From Nipponacmea schrenckii (taxonomy: Eukaryota; Mollusca; Gastropoda; Lottiidae): 64,000 nucleotides of DNA. Below are positions 34,901 through 43,429 of the stretch, piece by piece (within the stretch, counting starts at the first letter, position 1; the number at the start of each line of letters is the position of its first letter). Location of the stretch: NCBI GenBank assembly GCA_030562195.1, contig JAUJPP010000005.1, positions 2,604,001-2,668,000 of the forward strand, given 5' to 3'. Below the pieces are notes generated by a model. That model was not told the origin of the DNA. It searched no databases and saw nothing but the letters and a program-made list of their open reading frames with translations. The position numbers and the translations under genes are program-made.

Positions 34901-37499
34901 CCATGAGCATGGCCATCATTCCTTCTTATGATATAATTATGCGAATAGCTATGTAAGTATTGGCATCACTTGGCATCACTTTACTCACTGTTATTGTCTT
35001 CATTGATCCTTTGTTGTAAAATAGGTGTCACTTGACTAATGGCAATATTCTTCAGTGATCCTTTGTTGTAAATTACTTAATTTTTTTTAAAAACCAAATA
35101 ACTCTGGTTTCAATCCTTGGTGATGCTCTGTTGTAATATAGGGATCACTCAACTCTGGGTGATCTTTTGTTATTATGTAGGGATTTAAGAGTGTGGTCTA
35201 TCATTGTAATCTTTTATAAATTATACCCCTATTGTGTTGTTTTTTAAGGGCATCACTTAGCATCACTGAACATTAAAGTTTCTTTGGCAAAATCTTGAAA
35301 TTTCCCGGGGTTTTTTTCAGTCAAAGTGGATATCAGAATAATCTTGGTACTCATGGTTTAGTGGCAGGTCTGTGGAGTGCTATGTATGCTTTAGGGTAAG
35401 TTCGTATACAAGTTCATCATCATCATACATCATTATTATCATTATCATTATCATCAACATTATCATTATCATCATCATTATCTATTGTCTATTACAGTGA
35501 TTTTATTGGTCCAATATGGGGTGGCTACATACAAGATCTGATAGGATTCAAATGGGGCCTGACCTACACTGCCGGCGCTTGTATTGTTATAGTAAGTCTA
35601 TTTCTGTTTCATCCCTTCGGGTCTGATATTGGAGACCTCTTAAAGATACATTCTCCCATTTTTTATGCTGGGGTCAAGCTTGGCTAATTCCAAGAATTTT
35701 ATGACAAACCTTTTAAAGATACATTCTCCCATTGTTATGCTTGGGTCAAGCTTGGGTAATTCCAAGAATTTTTTGGCAAACCTTTTAAAGATACATTCTC
35801 CCATTGTTATGCTTGGGTCAAGCTTGTGTAATTCTAAGAAATTTACGGCAAACCTTTTAAAGATACATTCTCCAATCTCTTTTTAGGGGCATGCTTGGGT
35901 AATTCAAAGAGATTATTCCACTAAGAACCGTATTTTTAGAATCCATGTTTGTCCGTATGACCAAAGTGCTTATATTCCGGAAAAGTTTGCCTTATTGCAC
36001 ACTCCATTCTATAATTTCAGGTGATACTTCTAACGGGCACTGTTTTGTATGATAGTGTTTGCTGCCAAGTCGTAATTGAGGAAAAAAACTCAGAGAAAAC
36101 ACCCCTTTTGAAAAACGAAGAACCAAAACGTCCCAGAGCTTATTCGGAACCTTTTCCTGGGCAACAATTGGCCCCTGTTTTGGAATCGCCCAGTTGTGTT
36201 GTCATGGAAACTGAAAGTTCTTCATCTAGTTGGACAGGATCGTCCGTGGAAAATTTGGACCAGTCACAATGTGCCGAGGGTCAAGATAAATTAATATTCA
36301 ATCATGAAAATGAGGCTATGCCAGCAAAAACTGCCTCCAATCAACAGAACAAACCTCCATCTGTGGACTTTGTCATTCCAAAAAGACCAATTTTCCGCAA
36401 GGAGGTGAAATCGATTCCAGGCCATGCGAGCAAGTCCAACGTGTCACTAGCAGAAGTCACAACGTTTAATGTAAATAATAATAATTTCGATCAACCATCT
36501 ACCTCTGAACATCCGCAAACTCTAACAAGTGATTTGATTGGTTCAAATGATCAGGAACCAGCAAATCAGAATGAAACTTGTGAAATTAGTTCCTTGGAAA
36601 CGTGTTGTGATACGAGGACAGACTTTTCACAACCTTCAGTGAATCACGGTGCTAAAGAAAATAGTCCTCAAACTTTCATTCAAAATGGCTGCCTTCCTCC
36701 TCAATGTGATTTAAATGGTGCTAAGAAGGAAGATTTAATTTCCAATCTTCCTAATGATAGAACTAACACGGAAATCAAATTTCCACAAAGTCATGATTTG
36801 ACCAAAGATATGTGTGAGACTGTGAGTCCTGCAGAAAATGGCTTAGGTTTTGAAAATGGAGCAGAAACCAATGTCAGGTCATGTGGATCTTTCAAAAATT
36901 TCACGACAAATGCAGATTGGTACAGTCGTTCTGAGGAAAACAGGCTGGCATCGGGCTACGGGACAGGAAATGATATGTCAGCCATTTGCAATATATATCC
37001 AAAAGTCGTCATCTGCAAACCCCTTGGTAACCAAAGCGACTCTGATATAAGTTTTTCCTCTGATGAAAACTTAAACGAAGAAGGCCATCAAGAAAGCAGG
37101 AGATGTAAGGGTACCCTTCCAAAAATCATCATACCCAAACCAAATCTCAATGTGAAACATAGCAAGGATTCCAAACATGACAAAATGGCTGCCAAGTCGT
37201 CTGCTCATGTCAATACTCTAAATCAGGTCTTAATTAATCGCCGAAATGGCATTCGGTCACCATTGATCAAAACTTTTACAGAGGCTTATAAAAGCGGGAT
37301 GCTTGAATCCACCAGTTACTATCGGCGATACAAACGAACAATGTCTACGCCAGAATACTCGGCCCATGCGCCAGATCGTCATAAAGAGATCCGTTCACAC
37401 ACATCACCAGATTCAACTTTCACCTTCAAAGGTCCTAATACTGAAGCTTCTAATAATTTTGAACAATTCCCAGATTTGCCTTCGCTTCCTTTGATGTGA
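28902..37499 (+). CDS. SLC18B1: SLC18B1-like major-facilitator transporter with long C-terminal tail
   Basis: Likely vesicular/lysosomal polyamine-type antiporter of the SLC18 family. Visible exons: 28902-29150 (start; KLSRQQKGLLISICITEFIIM), 30889-30962 (IGSKFMYLSGIFIAGG), 31569-31725 (AMSIGVTAEQTSAFTVASKE), 32233-32301 (GLGLTIGPLVGG), 33391 to about 33530 (RRKNGLLLLRHPSIIITCLA), 33959-34057, 34519-34619, 34857-34952 (AMSMAIIPSYDI), 35321-35395 (GTHGLVAGLWSAMYALG), 35498-35591 (GPIWGGYIQDLIGFKWG), 36021-37499. These map onto the human protein in order. Two exons are missing: residues matching the end of helix 1 to helix 2 (between 29150 and 30889), and those after GPLVGG (between 32301 and 33391). 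The exon at 33391 runs into TAG at 33528 before its conserved end. The last exon gives an approximately 470-residue Ser/Asn-rich cytosolic tail, far longer than in vertebrates. It starts with an acidic dileucine (EKTPLL) like the human tail. Confidence 0.85.
29235..30480. repeat. 86-bp tandem repeat in the transporter's first intron
   Basis: About 14 copies share ACATGGTCCTGTCTAACATT, GACAAACATAGACTCTTTAT and TTTACATGGGTCAGAATTAG. It begins about 85 bp after the donor of the start exon. From about 29930 onwards, copies accumulate one-base deletions, and the last two (30400-30480) are barely recognisable. An expected coding exon is missing from this interval. Confidence 0.9.
31280..31565. repeat. 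(ATTTC/ATTTAC) microsatellite leading into a splice acceptor
   Basis: A pyrimidine-rich run of ATTTCATTTACATTTCACTT-type units ends in CGTTATTTCAG, the acceptor of the exon at 31569. The repeat itself supplies the polypyrimidine tract. It resembles the ATTTC tail of SINE-A and may have grown from one. Confidence 0.85.
32375..32870. repeat. Tandem array made from the SINE-B body (about 105-bp unit)
   Basis: Five copies of GGATCCTTTCTACCAGCTGG, TCTTGGTATTGATCTTTACT, AGATTATCTGTACCCATTTA and CAGCTGGGTTGACTGGAATA in tandem. The same blocks occur once in ordinary SINE-B copies. Neither the head nor the tail of the element is repeated. Confidence 0.85.
32920..33385. repeat. About 35-bp minisatellite ending at a splice acceptor
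   Basis: Ragged copies of TTGTACTTGTAATTTTGTGT then TTGTCTAATATAAAA. The final copy merges into TTTTGTATTTCAG, the acceptor of the exon at 33391, and the unit's TAATATAAA resembles the exon start ATAAACC. Many copies differ by one- to three-base losses. Confidence 0.8.
34191..34518. repeat. 40-bp minisatellite containing acceptor plus exon start
   Basis: Eight copies at an exact 40-bp period (TGATAACAGA at 34201, 34241, ... 34481) with the true exon as the ninth (34521). The unit TTATTCTTCAG then TCTGATAACAGATTGTTAAT holds the acceptor and the first 20 bases of the exon at 34519. Copies ending at 34361, 34401 and 34481 keep CAG. Those before 34281, 34321 and 34441 read CAACC and lack AG. Confidence 0.95.
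35425..35900. repeat. ATC/ATT microsatellite and 85-bp repeat flanking the penultimate exon
   Basis: 35425-35483 is an ATCATTATC-type run just before the acceptor of exon 35498-35591. 35640-35900 holds three to four copies of an 85-bp unit (ATTCTCCCATTGTTATGCTT, GGGTCAAGCTTGGGTAATTC, CAAACCTTTTAAAGATACA) in the last intron. Confidence 0.85.
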
Positions 37500-37739
37500 T
37501 GGACATACTGAAAACTTTCATGTCGTCATGCAGTTTGCAATTGGGGGAAAAACTCATAAATGCAACTTGAACTATGCAAGTTTATGGTGTGATATGTATA
37601 CCACTTGCAAGTGACTAGCTATGTGAACTCTCTGAAAAACTGTCACTGAGTTAACAAACCAAATCACTTGCAAGTGACTAGCTAGGTGAACTCTCCGAAA
37701 CAAAGTGTCATTAGGCATTTGCCTATCAATTTTTGAGCA

Positions 37740-38450
37740 ATTCTTGTCTACCCTGCCCTTATTATTATTATATGAATTAAAATGTTTAGGCGTTTGCCTA
37801 TCAATTTTTCAGGATTTTTTGAACTGACTTTATATGATATGAATTTTGATTATTAATAATAACTCACCAAATATTTGAGTTAATAAACCCAATCCCAAAG
37901 TATCATCAGGCCTTTGCCTATCAATATTTTGGCAATCTTTGCCTATATATATTTTTAGGCAATCTTTGCCTATATATATTTTTAGGCAATCTTTGCCTAT
38001 CAATTTTTAGGCAATCTTTGCCTATCAATATTTTGGCAATCTTTGCCTATCAATATTTTTGAATCTTTGCCTATAATATTTTGGCAACTTTGCCTATCCA
38101 ATATTTGCAACCTTTGCCTATCAATATTTTGGCAATCTTTGCCTATCAATATTTTGGCAATCTTTGCCTATCAATATTTTGGCAATCTTTGCCTATCAAT
38201 ATTTTGGCAACCTTTGCCTATCAATATTTTGGCAACCTTTGCCTATCAATATTTTGGCAATCTTTGCCTATCAATATTTTGGCAATCTTTGCCTATCAAT
38301 ATTTTGGCAACCTTTGCCTATCAATATTTTTGCAACCTTTGCCTATCAATATTTTGGCAATCTTTGCCTATCAATATTTTGGCAATCTTTGCCTATCAAT
38401 ATTTTGGCAATCTTTGCCTATCAATATTTTGGCAACCTTTGCCCACTTAC
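37740..38450. repeat. 25-bp minisatellite downstream of the transporter
   Basis: About 25 copies of CTTTGCCTATCAATATTTTG then GCAAT, starting about 250 bp after the stop codon; sparse early copies grade into a tight array from 37910. It may lie in the 3' UTR. Open frames of 108-144 codons through it are repeat artefacts. 38451-38990 shows no gene; AATAAA-like signals occur near 38728. Confidence 0.92.
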
Positions 38451-38994
38451 CTTTGTTATTATACATATTAAAAAATTGTTTAATTGTTGACTTACCAAAA
38501 TTGTCCCTGAGTTGACAAACCCAATCACAAAGTGTCTTCAGGTGATATATTTGCCACTGTATTTTTGTTATTGTGATCATTTTTTTTCAATGATCTTTCA
38601 CATGCTATTTATTCATTAACAATTTTTTATATATTTTGTTTCATTTCTTTTCTCTGGGCTACTTCATTGATTCTTGATCTAAAGGCAGAAACAGGCAGGA
38701 TGTGGCCCACAGAATTCAAAGAAAATAAAATATTATAAGCTGCAGTTTATAAGTTATATTTCAGTGATATCTCATTCTTCATTTCTTTCGTTCAGTGATT
38801 TTCTGTATTTGGGTTTCCGGTTTCTCTTCTGTGATCATTAAATTTTTGTCCTGAGGATAATAAAAAGCTATTACCAACATTGTCGTTTTTTTTTTAGTCT
38901 TTCCAAAAAGATCCCTCGGACTTAACTTTATACTCTTCAGAAATAAAGTTCAATATTGGCCTAGTTTACGCTGTTATATATAAGTGGTATACAT

Positions 38995-39880
38995 TCTGGT
39001 CCATCTAGTTTAGACTCTAATCCGCCTAGTTTAAACTTCTTATAAATCCACCTAGTTTACACTATTTAATCCACCTAGTTTACACTATTTACTCCACCTA
39101 GTTTACACTATTTACTCCACCTAGTTTACACTATTTAATCTATCTAGTTTACACTATTTAATCCACCTAGTTTACACTATTTACTCCACCTAGTTTACAC
39201 TATTTAATCCACCTAGTTTACACTGTTTAATCCATCTAGTTTACACTATTTAATCTACCTAGTCTACACTATTTAATACACCTAGTTTACACTAAATAAT
39301 CCACTTAGTTTACACTGTTTAATCCACCTAGTTTACACTATTTAATCCACCTAGTCTTACACTATTTACTCCACCTAGTTTACACTGTTTAATCTACCTC
39401 GTTTACACTATTTAATCTACCTAGTCTACACTATATAATCCACCTAGTTTACACTATATAATCCACCTAGTTCATACTATTTAATCCATCTAGTTCACAC
39501 TATTTAATACACCTAGTTTACACTATTTAATCCACCTAGTTTACACTATTTAATCTACCTAGTCTACACTATTTAATCCACCTAGTTCATACTATTTAAT
39601 ACACCTAGTTTACACTATTTAATCCACCTAGTTTACACTATTTACTCCACCTAGTTTACACTATTTACTCCACCTAGTTTACACTATTTAATCTACCTAG
39701 TCTACACTATATAATCCACCTAGTTCATACTATTTAATACACCTAGTTTACACTATATAATCAACCTAGTTTACACTATTTAATCCACCTAGTTTACACT
39801 ATTTAATACACCTAGTTTACACTATTAAATACACCTAGTTTACACTATATACTCCACCTAGTTTACACTACTTAGTACAG
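38995..39880. repeat. 23-bp minisatellite
   Basis: About 38 copies of CCACCTAGTTTACACTATTT then AAT, with ACT/AAT and ata/att variants in patches that suggest short-range copying. Confidence 0.93.
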
Positions 39881-39959
39881 CCTTTGATCAGACTGGTATA
39901 CACCCTTGAATCTATCCAGAAACAAAAAAAAGGAGACAAAGCTCTGCTTGTAAATAATC

Positions 39960-40300
39960 CACTACTGATTTTCTCGGATAAAAGCAGTGAATGATCAATG
40001 GGAGACAACTACAGTCGATTTTTATTAATTCAGACTACAGTTAACTAGTTAAAAGCATTACATTCCACACAAAACAATATATTTATTTCTTAGGTAAGAT
40101 TAGTTAAGGGGAGGTAACTACAGTTAATATCACTTCATTCAGACTACAACTAACTAGTTTTAACGCAGTATATTTCAAACAACACATTTTCTTGTTTTCT
40201 TAGATTAGAGTAGTCGGTGGTCAAGGGGAAATAACTACATTCAATATTTATTATTTCAGACTACAGTTAAATAGTTATACTGCAGAATTATTCAAATTAT
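39960..40300. repeat. About 115-bp tandem repeat, three copies
   Basis: Copies share CAGACTACAGTTAACTAGTT and GGGGAGGTAACTACAGTTAA. From 40301 to 41004 nothing else is recognised, except a tandem pair of CACCCCGGaaAGGATAATTA near 40340-40400. Confidence 0.75.
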
Positions 40301-41004
40301 ATGCTTTTTTAATGTGGGGGGGGGATTGGGAGTTTTACACCCCGGTGAGGATAATTATGAGATCAAACACCCCGGAAAGGATAATTATGGGATCAAACAA
40401 ATTAAGCAGAAGCCATTACGATGTCTTTATCGTGCGCTTCAAACAACGTGCCGACATATTTGACTGAGTCAAGCTGCAGGTTTATTTGGATAGCTCAGCT
40501 TGTGTGTTAGTTGGGGGCGGAGACATATGACATGACTTGTCGTCACCTGATACCTTGTCTTGCTGCAAAAATTCAAATGATTGATATTTACCGTGTCCAA
40601 TGACCTCCACGTGCATTTCATGCTGTGGCTTGATAAATACAACGAGTTGACGGTGGAATATCATTAACTTAGAAATCATCAAAGAATGGACATTTGGCTG
40701 GCGTCAACTTCTTGGCAATAATTTATAACTTTTTTTTTTCATTTTGAAAAAAAAACCTTAATTTATGATAGCTTTTTCAAACTACTAAAAGATTTTTTTT
40801 TGTTTTTAAGTAAAACTCCCTTGTGAAATTTCTTTCCTTTTTAATGTGATTGTGTAGATTTTTATTAATTTTTGAGCAGTCTTATCATTTTTGTGTCCTT
40901 TTATTGTTTTGTATGTGTGTTTATGTTTTATTTATTATGTATTGTGAATGTGTATGTTTGGATTATGTGCATTAATTAATATAAATTCTTACCTTTTTAC
41001 ATTC

Positions 41005-41093
41005 TTCACAGGGGAGTCGAACTCGGGTCGTCAAACTTTACCGCACGTTATACTGTACGGACACGCTATCGGATGAGCCATCGCAGTTGGCTG
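41005..41093 (-). pseudogene. tRNA-like sequence 1 (degenerate)
   Basis: On the minus strand an A-box-like TGGCTCATCCGATAG is followed at normal tRNA spacing by a B-box-like GAGTTCGACTC. Only a short T-stem (GAG/CTC) is evident, and the acceptor stem does not pair. It is the first of about ten such units in 2 kb. It fits a decayed tRNA or a Pol III unit of tRNA origin. Confidence 0.4.
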
Positions 41094-41197
41094 AAATTGT
41101 TGGGTGATTTTAACCGTCTTGTCGTTGCTCAATAGCCAATATATAGAAACCCGTTGTATCTTGGTTGGGAAAAAGGAACTGGATATTATGATCTTAA

Positions 41198-41220
41198 ACC
41201 ACGTGACATGACCACGTGAC
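41198..41220. promoter_or_regulatory. Direct repeat of an E-box decamer
   Basis: ACCACGTGAC occurs at 41198-41207 and again at 41211-41220, spaced 13 bp. CACGTG is the core of bHLH-ZIP sites. It lies between the first and second tRNA-like units. Function is unknown. Confidence 0.3.
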
Positions 41221-41305
41221 AATGTACCGTTATCTCAGTTTTATGAATTGACTGAAAACTGTTCACTACCAGGGTACAGGTCGTCTGCTGATCAGAGTTT
41301 GTCAT

Positions 41306-41378
41306 GTCCATCGTGGCTCAGTCGATAGCGAGACTGTCTTGTGAGGTTGAGGTTGTGGGTTCGATTCCCACGATGGAC
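41306..41378 (+). pseudogene. tRNA-like sequence 2 (perfect acceptor and T stems)
   Basis: 73 nt with a perfect 7-bp acceptor stem (GTCCATC/GATGGAC), a perfect T arm (GTGGG, loop TTCGATT, CCCAC), an A-box-like TGGCTCAGTCGATAG and a four-of-five-bp D stem. The central part (TGTCTTGTGAGGTTGAG) does not form a five-bp anticodon stem, so no anticodon can be assigned. The conserved outer stems argue against random decay. Confidence 0.5.
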
Positions 41379-41446
41379 AGAACGATTTTTATCAATTATT
41401 TACATTGCTGGTTCACGAGATATATCTCTTAAATCTTTCACCTCCT

Positions 41447-41520
41447 TCATCGACTTGGTGGTCTAGTGGTAAAGGCGTCTGTCTGTCACCGCAAGGTTTG
41501 GGGTTCGAATCTCCAAAGAA
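41447..41520 (+). pseudogene. tRNA-like sequence 3 (Asp-like)
   Basis: A box TGGTCTAGTGG, a central CTGTCACC resembling the tRNA-Asp (GTC) anticodon loop, and T arm TGGGG/TTCGAAT/CTCCA with one G-U pair. The anticodon and acceptor stems do not pair properly. Confidence 0.42.
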
Positions 41521-41596
41521 GAATGAGCTATCTTTTGATTTATTTCAAACTTCCAGATCAGGTATATAAGCATGTAAATTGGTAGCGCAACATCGA

Positions 41597-41673
41597 GTCT
41601 CCGTGGCTCGGTCGGTTAGAGTGTTGGTAATATCTCTATCTGATGGTCGTGGGTTCGATCCCCACTGGATACG
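41597..41673 (+). pseudogene. tRNA-like sequence 4
   Basis: The acceptor arm GTCTCCG/TGGATAC pairs except for one mismatch and a G-U. D arm GCTC/GAGT, A box TGGCTCGGTCGGTTAG, T arm GTGGG/TTCGATC/CCCAC. The middle (GTTGGTAATATCTCTATC) recalls tRNA-Ile but gives no anticodon stem. Confidence 0.45.
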
Positions 41674-41742
41674 AAGGAAAGATTTTAATAAAATATTTAT
41701 TGAAGGTACGAATGATATCTATTATTTCCTCCAGCTTAGACA

Positions 41743-41816
41743 TGACCACGGTGGTCTAGTGGTAGAGGCGACGGTTTGAGACACAACTGGCGCGGGTTCG
41801 AATCCCGTGAAGAGCA
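41743..41816 (+). pseudogene. tRNA-like sequence 5
   Basis: A box TGGTCTAGTGGTAGAGG and T arm GCGGG/TTCGAAT/CCCGT at normal spacing; acceptor and anticodon stems are unpaired. It resembles unit 3 in its first half, so the two may share a source. Confidence 0.4.
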
Positions 41817-41885
41817 ACTGTAAAGTTTTGATAAAACAAATCTTAAGGTTACCTTTAAATATGTGTTTTAAATCGACATTTGGAA

Positions 41886-41972
41886 CGGGTCTCTATGGCC
41901 TAGACGGATGGCTGGATGGACTTGTGTCAGAACTCTGCTACGACGGTGAGGGTTCGAGACTCAAGTTGGACA
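41886..41972 (+). pseudogene. tRNA-like sequence 6 (weak)
   Basis: An A-box-like TGGCCTAGACGG and a B-box-like GGTTCGAGAC within TGAG/CTCA. The spacing is long and the other stems are absent. Confidence 0.25.
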
Positions 41973-42258
41973 GGGATTTTGAGAAAAATTCCGTATGTCT
42001 GCCCAATCACTTCATTGACAGAGGTTCTCTAAAGTAACAAATCAGAGTCCAATCTCTGATGCTTGGTTGAGGCGTTGGGCCTGCCGCAGGCAAGACAGTT
42101 ACAATAGAGAGAACGAGGGTCAAAGAGGAAGAGAGAGGGTCAAACAGGGGCCCGGGTTCCCTAACTGTCTAAAAGAGAGTGGAGGGAGGAAGATAGTTAC
42201 TAACTATAATAGGTTTTTACTTTGAACTTTAAATATGACTTACATACACATTTTTGAA

Positions 42259-42352
42259 GCCGGCCTATTTGGCCGTGGTCGTAGAGATGTTTATCCCTCC
42301 CTACATTTTTCTATCGTTCAAACGTCCCGGGTTCGATTCCCACTCAAACCCA
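42259..42352 (+). pseudogene. tRNA-like sequence 7 (weak)
   Basis: An A-box-like TGGCCGTGGTCG and a B-box GGTTCGATTC, 94 nt in all; only part of a T stem is present. 41973-42258 and the gaps between units show no other feature. Confidence 0.25.
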
Positions 42353-42445
42353 ACTTTCGGTTTTTAAATATCTAGCCAGATATTTTGCAGATCGTATCTT
42401 AGATTTGTTTCAGGCTGGGGTAAAGTCAACAGCCTAGGATGTCTT

Positions 42446-42530
42446 ACCACCCATGGGATTCGAACCCACGCATTTCGCCACTCCGTGGCTTTAAGTTGAC
42501 TAACTAACCCACTGGGCCAGCTCGTCGAAC
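42446..42530 (-). pseudogene. tRNA-like sequence 8 (Leu-like with long variable arm)
   Basis: On the minus strand: A box TGGCCCAGTGGGTTAG, a central AACTTAAAGCC, a variable-arm hairpin CCACGGAGTGG, and T arm GTGGG/TTCGAAT/CCCAT. The order matches class II tRNA-Leu, but the acceptor and anticodon stems are imperfect. Confidence 0.45.
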
Positions 42531-42616
42531 TAAGAATTGTGAATTTTTATCCATTATAACTGTAACCTTAAGATTTAATAATGTAAAATTACTTCTAAGA
42601 AGATTTTGTTAAAGTT

Positions 42617-42691
42617 ACGCCATCCATGGGAATCGAACACGGATCTCTCGCACATCAGACTAGCACTCTACCACTGAGCCATCATGTCCGA
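42617..42691 (-). pseudogene. tRNA-like sequence 9
   Basis: On the minus strand: A box TGGCTCAGTGGTAGAGTG, then TTCGATTCCC, in the order of tRNA-Ala. Pairing of the T stem and acceptor is poor. Confidence 0.4.
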
Positions 42692-42970
42692 CATGAAAGA
42701 TGATTACTTATCCAATATGACCGTCACCTTATGTTTTGAATTTTCATAAAATACAAGCACCGTATCGACTGATCTACCAGCAATGCACACAAATGAATGA
42801 AATCTAAGTCTACTTATGCAATCATTTTTCTACTCGTATGAATTATATATCTGAAATCAGAAGCTGGTCTATTTTTTATTTTTGTTGTAGGCTGGTAAAC
42901 GCCTAAGGAATGGTACCTCAAATTTTCATAAGGATCAGAAGAAGGAAAGACTGCTAATAAATCTTTTTAT

Positions 42971-43045
42971 CTCCGAATTTATCCTTCACCTGGGACTCGA
43001 ACCCATGACTACAATAATAAGATCAACAAAATCTAAGCTGACGTG
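42971..43045 (-). pseudogene. tRNA-like sequence 10 (T arm only)
   Basis: On the minus strand ATGGG/TTCGAGT/CCCAG forms a good T arm; no A box is evident upstream. From 43046 to 43430 nothing else is recognised. Confidence 0.25.
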
Positions 43046-43429
43046 AAAAGCACGTGTGTAATGTTCACCAGTAGTCTCTGATAAATAGTCTTTCTCGGAT
43101 TAACCAGTCGCTTGTTAGAAGACATACATTGAAAGTCTAACACATATTTTTGAACGTGTAATAATGTATTTAACAATAAGATTTACGCCCTAATATAAAA
43201 ATGATGCTATTTCCCAGTGAATTGTTTTTAAAAAGAATTGACAATTGACTTTCCCTTGTACCCTTAATATTTGTACAAAGAATTTTTGTCTTTTTCTAAA
43301 TACATCCACAGAGTAGAAGTATTTTAGAACCTGCTGCAGGAAATCAAATTGGCTCATCCATTCTTCTATAACCTCGACTGAAATACAAAAATTTTTGCGA
43401 TTAATAAAAGAGAATCCTTTTGAAAAAGT

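Noticed and set aside
38043..38515. Three overlapping frames of 108-144 codons
   Set aside because: All three forward frames are open through the same 25-bp array. The unit is not a multiple of three, so each frame simply cycles through the same peptide; this is repeat artefact.
41306..42691. Calling the tRNA-like units as functional tRNA genes with isotypes
   Set aside because: No unit forms a proper anticodon stem and loop, so an isotype cannot be assigned; they are recorded as tRNA-like pseudogenes.
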